This document shows positions 15,861 through 22,511 of a DNA stretch of 36,438 nucleotides, piece after piece. The position numbers and the translations under genes are program-made. Below the pieces are notes generated by a model. That model did no database searches. It worked only from the letters and a program-made list of their open reading frames with translations, and had not been told where the DNA came from. The stretch spans positions 1-36,438 of the forward strand of contig JANMHJ010000079.1 of the NCBI GenBank assembly GCA_031375105.1, in the 5' to 3' direction. This DNA is from JANMDU01 sp031375105 (GTDB taxonomy: Bacteria; Pseudomonadota; Gammaproteobacteria; Burkholderiales; Burkholderiaceae_C). Within the stretch, counting starts at the first letter, position 1. Each line of letters starts with the position of its first letter.

Positions 15861-16541
15861 ATGGTTACCAAATCCCCCCTCAAACCTGCGGCCAAAGCGC
15901 CAGCCAAGCCAGTCGCTAAAGAAGCACTGAAAGTTCAGGCCAAGAAGCCCAGCTTCAAACAGCAAATGCTAGCCGCGCGTGAAGAGGCCATCATTGATGT
16001 GGTCAATGGTCTGCTGGCAGAAAAAGGCTTTGATGCGATGACAGTGGATGAAGTGGCTTTTGAAGTGGGTGTCGCCAAAGCTTCGCTCTATAAGCACTTC
16101 CCCAGCAAAGAAGATTTGGCGACAGCCGCGATGGTGCGCGTGATGCAGCGCGCTGTGGCGCAGCTGGCCGAGCAGGATATTGCCGCCAAACCGATTGACA
16201 AACTCAAAGCCGCTGCTCGCTGGATGATGCAGCTCAAGCTCGCTGGCGAAATGCCCAACCTGCCGAGCCAAAACTCTTCTCTGCGCGCCACGCTGGTGGG
16301 CAACAAAGCCTACATCGATGCACTGATGCATATCTCCGACACACTCGGTGACTGGATTGAGGCCGCGCAAAAAGCCGGACAGATCAGCAGCAAGTTGCCT
16401 GCCATCTCTGTGCTCTACACCTTGTATGCCCGCGCTTGCGACCCCGTCCTCGAATTCCTCAAAGCCTCCGAGCTCTACACCCATGACCAGATTTTGGACA
16501 TGGTAGAAATGAGCTGCTTTGATGGGCTGGCCAAGCGCTGA
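15861..16541 (+). CDS. TetR-family regulator with a Lys/Ala/Pro-rich N-terminal tail
   Basis: A 226-residue regulator. After a 31-residue tail rich in Lys, Ala and Pro (KSPLKPAAKAPAKP and onward) comes the TetR helix-turn-helix, about 44-90 (GFDAMTVDEVAFEVGVAKAS, LYKHFPSKEDL), then an all-helical ligand-binding domain. The frame is open from a TTG at 15843, but the ATG at 15861 is preferred. The tail resembles histone H1-like bacterial tails and may add non-specific DNA contact. The gene is divergent from the antiporter gene and ends four bases from the convergent oxidoreductase gene. The ligand and targets are not known. Confidence 0.88.
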   Translation: MVTKSPLKPAAKAPAKPVAKEALKVQAKKPSFKQQMLAAREEAIIDVVNGLLAEKGFDAMTVDEVAFEVGVAKASLYKHFPSKEDLATAAMVRVMQRAVAQLAEQDIAAKPIDKLKAAARWMMQLKLAGEMPNLPSQNSSLRATLVGNKAYIDALMHISDTLGDWIEAAQKAGQISSKLPAISVLYTLYARACDPVLEFLKASELYTHDQILDMVEMSCFDGLAKR

Positions 16542-16545
16542 TTTT

Positions 16546-17391
16546 TTAGCGCCAAGCTGCGGCGTGGTCTTTCGCGAACTGCGCAAATGTGATCGGCGCA
16601 CGACCGAGCAAGTTTTGCACATCTGGGCTGGTGCCTGCTGCGTAGCCTTTGCCCACCAGCGTGTTGAGCGAATCCATCCAATCGACCAGCGGCGCAGGCA
16701 TCTTCCATTCGCTGCGCATCACGCCGGAGCTGTATTCCACACTGATTGGCGTGTAGCCCACGGTGCGGCCAAGTGCTTGCGACAACTGCGCTGCACGCTG
16801 CGTATCGGTGAGTGATTCGCCTCCCGTCAAGGTGTAGGCCTTGCCGGCATGCGGCGCTGGGTTTTGCAGAATTTGCGCAGCCACAGCAGCAATATCGCGC
16901 ACATCAATTAGACTTTGTGCAGCATCAGCGGTGGCGGCATAGAGCATGCCGTCTTTCACCATCTGCGCTTGGAAGTTGATGTAGTTTTGCATGAAGCCGG
17001 CATTGCGCAAAAAGGTGCTGGGAATGTCGCTTTGCGTGAACATGGCATCAATCTCGCCTTGCAGGCGCGGCAAGCTAAAGGCCGCATCGACATCTGCACC
17101 CGCGCCGCTACAGCGCACGATGTGCTTCACGCCTGCTGCCACAGCGGCTTGCGCCACGTTGCGTGCGAGCGCCAGCTTATTGGGTACGAGCGGCAGAATC
17201 ACAAAGAGCGTATCCACGCCTTGGAGGGCCTGCGTGAGCGCCGGCACAGATTCAAGCGATGCAACGCGGTTTGTGGCCTTACCTTTCTTGGAAGACATTG
17301 TAAGGAAAGGCTTGCCCGTACTCGTGAGCTGGCGCACCAACTCGCTGCCAATCGTGCCTGTAGCACCTGTGATGAGAATGGTGTTGCTCAT
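16546..17391 (-). CDS. NmrA-like / atypical SDR NAD(P)-binding protein
   Basis: A 281-residue Rossmann-fold protein with the nucleotide loop GATGTIG at 9-15, of the NmrA/QOR2-like atypical short-chain dehydrogenase group. Motifs VKHIVRCSGAGAD and FLRNAGFMQN match this group, which includes NAD(P)H quinone reductases and redox sensors. The ATG at 17391 is chosen for its GGAGAACATC leader over one five codons upstream. It follows the F420-type reductase-like gene by 20 bases in the same operon. A reductase or redox-sensing role is likely, with unknown substrate. Confidence 0.87.
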   Translation of the reverse strand: MSNTILITGATGTIGSELVRQLTSTGKPFLTMSSKKGKATNRVASLESVPALTQALQGVDTLFVILPLVPNKLALARNVAQAAVAAGVKHIVRCSGAGADVDAAFSLPRLQGEIDAMFTQSDIPSTFLRNAGFMQNYINFQAQMVKDGMLYAATADAAQSLIDVRDIAAVAAQILQNPAPHAGKAYTLTGGESLTDTQRAAQLSQALGRTVGYTPISVEYSSGVMRSEWKMPAPLVDWMDSLNTLVGKGYAAGTSPDVQNLLGRAPITFAQFAKDHAAAWR

Positions 17392-17411
17392 GATGTTCTC
17401 CTTCAATGCAT

Positions 17412-18059
17412 TTATGCCTGTGCGCCAAGCAAGCTGATGCCGTGGCTCCAGTGGTTGCGGCTCACGCCGTAGTCGATCCAGGTCATGGCCAGTGCCTCAA
17501 GCAAATAGCTCTTGCTGATATCGCCCATGTCAATTGCGCTTCTCCAGCCGAAGGCTTTGAGGATGTCGGCGGTTTGCTGCTTGGCGGCTGCATCGTTGCC
17601 AGCGATGAACATATCGGGTTGGCCGTCGGCAAACTTGGGATCGACCATGCGGCTGGAGGTGATGATGTTGAAGGCTTTCACCACTTTGGCTTGTGGCAGC
17701 CAAGCTTGAATGGTTGCGCCGGCTGAATGAGGGAAGCCTAAAGCGAGCTGGGGCTTGCCGGTGGAGAAATCGAGCGGGTTGGTCACGTCAATCAGCAGCT
17801 TATCCGCGAGGTTGGCATCGCCTGTGAGTTGTACAGCATTTTGTGTGCCGCTCCAAGCGGTAGCGAGCACGGCCATGTCGGCTTGCTTTGCGGCGGCGGC
17901 ATAAAGCGCTGCGCTACTGCCAGAGACTGCCGCCACTGCTTTCACCGCTTTTTCGCCTTGCACATCGCGCGTGCCAAACACAACGCTGTGGCCGCGCGAG
18001 ACAAAACCTTTTGCCAAATCCATGGCCACTTGGCCTGTACCGAGAATGGCGACTTTCAT
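17412..18059 (-). CDS. NADPH-dependent F420 reductase-like oxidoreductase
   Basis: A 215-residue protein of the NADP_oxidored_coenzyme F420-dependent family. The nucleotide loop GTGQVA is at 7-12, then FGTRDVQGEKA, VTNPLDF and KAFNII, the usual family order. In proteobacteria without F420 these proteins are reductases of uncertain substrate, so the F420 name describes the family only. The start has an AGGAG site six bases upstream. It is the first gene of a two-gene operon divergent from a LysR regulator, which probably controls it. Confidence 0.88.
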   Translation of the reverse strand: MKVAILGTGQVAMDLAKGFVSRGHSVVFGTRDVQGEKAVKAVAAVSGSSAALYAAAAKQADMAVLATAWSGTQNAVQLTGDANLADKLLIDVTNPLDFSTGKPQLALGFPHSAGATIQAWLPQAKVVKAFNIITSSRMVDPKFADGQPDMFIAGNDAAAKQQTADILKAFGWRSAIDMGDISKSYLLEALAMTWIDYGVSRNHWSHGISLLGAQA

Positions 18060-18181
18060 GATGAACTCCTAAATGATGGATGGTTTGAAACTTCGGCGCT
18101 TTGTTTGAGATAAACGCTACGTCGATGGGATGAATTGTGGGTTTGCTTGGGGGGAAGAAAAAGACATAATCACTCACATCA

Positions 18182-18200
18182 TTCACAACTCATAGTTGAA
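18182..18200. promoter_or_regulatory. Candidate LysR operator overlapping the lysR translation start region
   Basis: TTCACAACTCATAGTTGAA contains the inverted repeat CAACT-CAT-AGTTG (18186-18198) and fits the T-N11-A form of LysR sites. It is only four bases from the ATG of the regulator gene. A CATAAT at 18167-18172 could be the -10 of the regulator. This placement suggests autorepression. Confidence 0.38.
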
Positions 18201-18204
18201 AATC

Positions 18205-19128
18205 ATGAAGCATTTGCAAACCACTTTACCCGGCTTGATCAGCGCGATCCAAGCGGCTGACAGCGGCAGTTTCTCTGCGGCAGCGAATGTGCTCGGGCTC
18301 ACGCCAGCCGCAGTGAGCAAAAACGTAGCGGCACTTGAGGCGCATCTCAAAGTGCGCCTGTTTAACCGCACCACGCGCCGCCTCTCGCTCACCGAAGAAG
18401 GCCGCGCTTTTGTGGCGCAGGCGCGCGTGGGTGTGCAGGCGTTGGAGGATGCGAATACGTTGGCCACGCAAGGTGCGCAGCCCCAGGGCTTGGTACGCAT
18501 CAATTGCTCGGTCGGCTTTGGCCGGCGCTATGTGCTGCCGCTGCTGCCTGAGTTTTTCAAAGCGTATCCACAAGTGCGCGTGGAGCTGAATTTGAACGAC
18601 AACCAAGTCGATCTGGTGCAAGGCGGGTTTGACATTGGCATTCGCGGCGGCAGCCAGCCGCCTGAGGGCATGGTGGCGCGCAAGATTTGCGATATTCCTG
18701 CGGTGCTCGTGGCCACACCGCGCTATCTGAAAGCACACGGCACGCCGCGCACGCCCGAAGATTTGGCCGCGCATCGCTTGATCCGCGTGCGTTTTCTCAA
18801 TGGCCGCATGAGCGCTTGGACTTTCAAAAGTGGCAAAGCCAAAGCCGTGAGCACGCAAGATTCACCCGCGCAGCTCATGCTCTCAGATCCGGAGGTGGTG
18901 CTCGATGCCGCGCTTTTGCACATGGGCATTGCACGCATGGGCAAGCACCATGCACATGATGCTTTGCAACGCGGCGAATTGGTGGAAGTGCTGCCCAAGC
19001 AGCATGTGAGCGGCGATGCGGCGATGGCTTTGTTTTACCCACACCGCAGCGGCCTTGCGCCGCGTGTGCGCGTGTTGGTGGATTTTTTATTGGAACGCTT
19101 TAAAGTGATGCCTGCATTGCAGTTGTGA
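18205..19128 (+). CDS. LysR-family transcriptional regulator
   Basis: A 307-residue regulator. The winged helix-turn-helix covers about 8-65 (GSFSAAANVLGLTPAAVSKN, VRLFNRTTRRLSLTEEG), and the effector-binding domain covers about 87-300 (GRRYVLPLLPEF, ELNLNDNQVDLVQGGFDIGIR). The frame is open from a TTG at 18196, but the ATG at 18205 is preferred. It is divergent from the two oxidoreductase genes, the classic layout for a LysR activator and its target. The effector is unknown. Confidence 0.92.
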   Translation: MKHLQTTLPGLISAIQAADSGSFSAAANVLGLTPAAVSKNVAALEAHLKVRLFNRTTRRLSLTEEGRAFVAQARVGVQALEDANTLATQGAQPQGLVRINCSVGFGRRYVLPLLPEFFKAYPQVRVELNLNDNQVDLVQGGFDIGIRGGSQPPEGMVARKICDIPAVLVATPRYLKAHGTPRTPEDLAAHRLIRVRFLNGRMSAWTFKSGKAKAVSTQDSPAQLMLSDPEVVLDAALLHMGIARMGKHHAHDALQRGELVEVLPKQHVSGDAAMALFYPHRSGLAPRVRVLVDFLLERFKVMPALQL

Positions 19129-19154
19129 TGCTACTTTTGCCATGTTTTGAAAGC

Positions 19155-19210
19155 GTTTTGAGCCTCTAGCTGGCATAAAATATGCGCGAAGTGCTGCTAA
19201 ATTAATAGCG
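19155..19210 (-). repeat. Dispersed AT-rich repeat, copy 4 (inverted)
   Basis: Read on the minus strand it gives GCTATTAATTTAGCAGC, then TTCGCGCATATTTTATGCC, then AGCTAGAGGCTCAAAA, matching the order of the other copies. It lies between the convergent LysR and thioesterase genes and ends about eight bases before the thioesterase stop codon. Confidence 0.65.
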
Positions 19211-19218
19211 AATAATAT

Positions 19219-19707
19219 TCACGACACAATGTAAGCAGCAGCTCCGGCAGACAGCAGCGTGCCATCTTGCGCACAAAACTCCATGCGCGTGCTCGCCACA
19301 CGCGAGCCTAGGCGCAGCACTTCGGCTTTGAGAATAAAAATCTCACCAATCGCAGGTCGTAAATAGTCCACTCGAAGGTCAATCGTGCCGAGTTTGCTGA
19401 ATCGCTTGAGCCGATCCATTACGGGCTCTTCATGGTGCTGCGCACCGATGGCACACATGCAAGCCAAGCCACCCATCGCATCAAGCGATGCACTGATCAC
19501 GCCGCCGTGCACGCGGTTGTACGCAAAATGCCCGACGAGCTCGGGCTTCATCGCGATATGCGCCACTGATCGCAGCGGCAGCAGACTGTCAATCTTTAAA
19601 CCAAGTGTTTGGTTGAAAACTATTTTTGTCTCAAAAATATCACGCACACCTTCGCAGAAAGCGGCGTCGAGCACAATGGTGGCGAGATCGAGTTTTTTAG
19701 CAGACAT
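19219..19707 (-). CDS. PaaI-family hotdog acyl-CoA thioesterase
   Basis: A 162-residue single hotdog domain. The motif RVHGGVISASLDAMGG (about 65-80) has the HGG pair (67-69) and Asp76 expected at the catalytic helix of PaaI-type thioesterases. It likely hydrolyses acyl-CoA esters and relieves CoA sequestration. It is the last gene of the beta-oxidation cluster, 44 bases after the crotonase gene, so release of stalled or unusual acyl-CoAs is the natural role. The chain-length preference is not visible. Confidence 0.88.
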   Translation of the reverse strand: MSAKKLDLATIVLDAAFCEGVRDIFETKIVFNQTLGLKIDSLLPLRSVAHIAMKPELVGHFAYNRVHGGVISASLDAMGGLACMCAIGAQHHEEPVMDRLKRFSKLGTIDLRVDYLRPAIGEIFILKAEVLRLGSRVASTRMEFCAQDGTLLSAGAAAYIVS

Positions 19708-19751
19708 GAAGCGATTGTCTCTCTTGTCATGCCAAATAACTTGGGGCAGGC

Positions 19752-20519
19752 TTACAGCTTGGAAAAGTCTGGCGTGCGCCGCTCCATGAAGGCCGTGAAC
19801 GCTTCCTTTGCAGCGGGCTCGCGCAGCAAGCGGCCAAAGCTCAACCCTTCCTCAGCCATGCGCTCGGTGACTTGGGCGCTGGTGGTTTTCTTGAGCAGGC
19901 GCTTGGTCTCGATGAGGCTGTTGATCGGCTTGGCGGCGAGCTTCTGTGCCCATTGCATCGCCACGCGCGTGGCTTCTGAAGGCGGCACAACGCGGTTGAC
20001 CAAGCCCACTTCCAGCGCGGCTTCGGCCATGAAAGGCTCGCCTAGGAGCAGCGCTTCGGCGGCACGGTGGTAGCCCATCATTTGCGGCACCAGCAGGCTG
20101 CTGGCCGCTTCGGGGCACAGGCCAAGATTGACGAAAGGCATGGAGAAAGCGGCGTTATCGCCAGCAATCACCAAATCGCAATGCAAAAGCATCGTAGTGC
20201 CAACGCCAACTGCCGGGCCGCACACAGCAGCAATCAACGGCTTTGGGAAATTGGCAATCGCATGGAGAAACTGAAAAACAGGGCTGTTCTCGCCGGCAGG
20301 CGGCTTATGCATGAAGTCGCCCAGATCATTGCCTGCGCTGAAGACCGCTTCATGCCCTTGGAACACCACCACGCGAATTGCCGCATCTGCCTCTGCATCC
20401 TTGAGCGCATCTGCCAAGCGTTGATACATGGCCACCGTGATCGAATTTTTCTTCTCAACACGGTTGAAAGTCAACGTCAAGATACCGCCTTCGGTATGAC
20501 TCAAGATATCATTAGACAC
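19752..20519 (-). CDS. Crotonase-family enoyl-CoA isomerase-like protein
   Basis: A 255-residue crotonase. The oxyanion loops are FSAGNDLGDF (60-69) and GPAVGVG (101-107). Both glutamates needed by enoyl-CoA hydratases are missing: the GGGCE position is VGVGTTM, and the QPE position is SMPF. Instead, Glu137 in LGLCPEAASS lies where delta3,delta2-enoyl-CoA isomerases of the ECI2 type have their single catalytic acid. So isomerase activity for unsaturated fatty acids is more likely than hydration. The start is GTG at 20519 with AAGGAG eight bases before it; the upstream edge of that site abuts the dispersed repeat. It follows the thiolase gene. Confidence 0.87.
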   Translation of the reverse strand: MSNDILSHTEGGILTLTFNRVEKKNSITVAMYQRLADALKDAEADAAIRVVVFQGHEAVFSAGNDLGDFMHKPPAGENSPVFQFLHAIANFPKPLIAAVCGPAVGVGTTMLLHCDLVIAGDNAAFSMPFVNLGLCPEAASSLLVPQMMGYHRAAEALLLGEPFMAEAALEVGLVNRVVPPSEATRVAMQWAQKLAAKPINSLIETKRLLKKTTSAQVTERMAEEGLSFGRLLREPAAKEAFTAFMERRTPDFSKL

Positions 20520-20523
20520 AGCA

Positions 20524-20591
20524 ATTGCTCCTTATTTGATAGCGCGTTACGCAGATTCTATAACGACTAGATGCCGATTTCGGTCTCAAAA
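20524..20591 (+). repeat. Dispersed AT-rich repeat, copy 5
   Basis: It contains TTTGATAGCGCGTTACGCAG, then ATAACGACTAGATGCCGATT and CGGTCTCAAAA, the same module order as copies 2 and 6. It sits in the 88-base gap between the thiolase and crotonase genes of one operon, so it must be transcribed. Its left end touches the ribosome binding site of the crotonase gene. Confidence 0.72.
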
Positions 20592-20607
20592 GTGACCCTG
20601 ACGGAGA

Positions 20608-21816
20608 TCACATACGCTCAAAGATACCCGCAGCGCCCTGGCCCATGCCCACACACATCGTCACCATGCCGTATTTGCCCTTCGTGCGCTGCAAAGCATG
20701 CACCACGGTGGCCGAACGGATCGCACCTGTTGCGCCGAGCGGATGGCCGAGTGCAATCGCGCCGCCCATGGGGTTGACTTTGCTGGCATCCAAACCGAGC
20801 GTGTTGATGATGGCCAAACTTTGTGCAGCAAAAGCTTCGTTCAGCTCAAACCAATCGATATCGTCTTGCTTCAAGCCTGCGTACTTCAGCGCAGCAGGAA
20901 TGGCTTCAATCGGGCCGATACCCATGATATGCGGTGGTACGCCGCGTGAAGCGTAGCTCACGAACTTGGCGATGGGAGTCAAGTTGTAGCGTTTGAGTGC
21001 GGCCTCGCTCACCAAAATCAAAGCGCCTGCGCCGTCAGACGTTTGCGAGCTGTTGCCCGCTGTCACCGAGCCACGCGCGGCGAAAGCAGGGCGCAGCTTG
21101 GCCAAGCCTTCCATCGATGTGTCTGGGCGTGCGCCCTCGTCGAGGCTCACGATGCGTGATTGAGAGGTGGTCTCGCCCGTAGCCAGATCGAAGCCGCGAT
21201 CAGTCACCTCAATCGGCGTCATCTCGGCGCTGAAATCACCTGCTTTCATCGCGGCTACCGCTTTCGCATGGCTCTTCACAGCAAACTCATCCTGCGCTTC
21301 GCGCGAGACTTTCCATTGCGTGGCCACCTTCTCTGCCGTCATGCCCATGCCGTAGGCGATGCCGTAGTTTTCGACGTTTTCGGTGTCAGTAAAAATCGTT
21401 GGGGAGAGTGAAGGCGCATTGCCGCTCATGGGCACCATGCTCATGCTCTCCACGCCGGCACCGATCATCACATCGGCCTCGCCCACACGAATCGCATTCG
21501 CTGCCATCGCCACGGCAGACAGACCTGCAGCGCAGAAGCGATTGACGGTGATGCCCGCCACGCTCTTGGGCAAGCCGCCGAGCACGGCAGCCACACGCGC
21601 GACGTTCAAGCCCTGCTGCGATTCAGGAATGGCGCAGCCTGCCACGATGTCTTCAATGGCTGCCGGGTCGAGGTTGGGCACTTGCGAAATTGCATTTCTG
21701 AGCACAGCGGCCAACAGATCATCGGGGCGCATATTTTTGAAAAACCCGCGATGCGATTTGCCAATCGGCGAGCGCGTGGCGGCAACAATGTAGGCTTCTT
21801 GAATTTGCTTGCTCAT
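20608..21816 (-). CDS. Acetyl-CoA C-acyltransferase (3-ketoacyl-CoA thiolase)
   Basis: A 402-residue thiolase, the last step of beta-oxidation. The acyl-carrying cysteine is Cys95 (NRFCAAGLSA), and the other active-site residues are the NEAF loop, His358 in GGAIALGHPLG and Cys388 in MCVGMGQG. An open frame extends to 21906, but the ATG at 21816 is preferred because AAGGACTCACC precedes it and the conserved protein starts there; the longer form would also overlap the DUF4442 gene. It partners with the FadB-like protein encoded upstream in the operon. Confidence 0.94.
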   Translation of the reverse strand: MSKQIQEAYIVAATRSPIGKSHRGFFKNMRPDDLLAAVLRNAISQVPNLDPAAIEDIVAGCAIPESQQGLNVARVAAVLGGLPKSVAGITVNRFCAAGLSAVAMAANAIRVGEADVMIGAGVESMSMVPMSGNAPSLSPTIFTDTENVENYGIAYGMGMTAEKVATQWKVSREAQDEFAVKSHAKAVAAMKAGDFSAEMTPIEVTDRGFDLATGETTSQSRIVSLDEGARPDTSMEGLAKLRPAFAARGSVTAGNSSQTSDGAGALILVSEAALKRYNLTPIAKFVSYASRGVPPHIMGIGPIEAIPAALKYAGLKQDDIDWFELNEAFAAQSLAIINTLGLDASKVNPMGGAIALGHPLGATGAIRSATVVHALQRTKGKYGMVTMCVGMGQGAAGIFERM

Positions 21817-21842
21817 GGTGAGTCCTTGTGCCTTGCGAGGCG

Positions 21843-22364
21843 TTATGCAGTCGTAACAGTTTTGGGCGGGCGCTGGGCAGGAATCCAAGCCCAGATGAAT
21901 TCGCATTCGATGGGCTGATTGCCTGATTCATCGGTGACGGTGACCGCCACGGTGACTTCGCCTTTGTCGGTGCTTTGAATCAGTGCGCGCTGCTCGGGTG
22001 TGAGCGTAGCCACGGCACGCATCGCACCTTGGCCGCGTTTTTTGAATTGAACGCGCATGTCTTTCACGACGGGGATGCAGTCATCGCGCACATTCATACC
22101 CATCACCATGCCGGTGGCCGTTTCGGCAGCCAGCGTAGAGGCGACAGCGTGCACGCCACCGATGTGATTTTGCACTTTGTGATGATTGGCCACGAAGATT
22201 TGCACCTTCGCTGGCGACATTTCCTCGTAGCGCATTTTGGCCGTGCCCGTGAAAGGCACAGCACGACCAAGCGCGAGCGAACGCACGAAGGTGCGCATGA
22301 AGGCGGGCGCTTCGTTGACTCTTGCGAGTTGGCGTTGGAGGCGGTTAGGGGTGTTGGTTTGCAT
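21843..22364 (-). CDS. DUF4442 hotdog-fold protein
   Basis: A 173-residue protein of the DUF4442 family, related to hotdog thioesterases. The central helix region NHHKVQNHIGGVHAVASTLA (about 60-79) and the following strands VVKDMRVQFKKRG fit that fold. Acyl-CoA thioesterase activity is suggested by fold and by place between the FadB-like and thiolase genes, but the catalytic residues are not certain. It ends 26 bases before the thiolase start. Confidence 0.82.
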   Translation of the reverse strand: MQTNTPNRLQRQLARVNEAPAFMRTFVRSLALGRAVPFTGTAKMRYEEMSPAKVQIFVANHHKVQNHIGGVHAVASTLAAETATGMVMGMNVRDDCIPVVKDMRVQFKKRGQGAMRAVATLTPEQRALIQSTDKGEVTVAVTVTDESGNQPIECEFIWAWIPAQRPPKTVTTA

Positions 22365-22380
22365 AAAAATTATTCGTGGC

Positions 22381-22497
22381 GCGAAAGACGCGCAAGTGAC
22401 GCGAAGAACACGAAAGAAATACTAAATGAAGTTGAAAATTTATTCACTGTTCTTTCTTCTCTTTTCGCGACTTTCGCGTGATTTTTGCGTCGTTCGC
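22381..22497. repeat. 117-bp imperfect palindrome built of CGCGAAAG-like units
   Basis: The left arm (22381-22418) is a run of degenerate units such as GCGAAAG, ACGCGCAAG, ACGCGAAG and CACGAAAG. The right arm (22450-22497) is its imperfect reverse complement, and an AT-rich 31-base centre separates them. It fills the gap between the FadB-like and DUF4442 genes inside the operon, so the RNA should fold into a long hairpin. It may lower expression of downstream genes or stabilise upstream mRNA. Confidence 0.6.
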
Positions 22498-22511
22498 AGC
22501 ACAGTTGTTCT

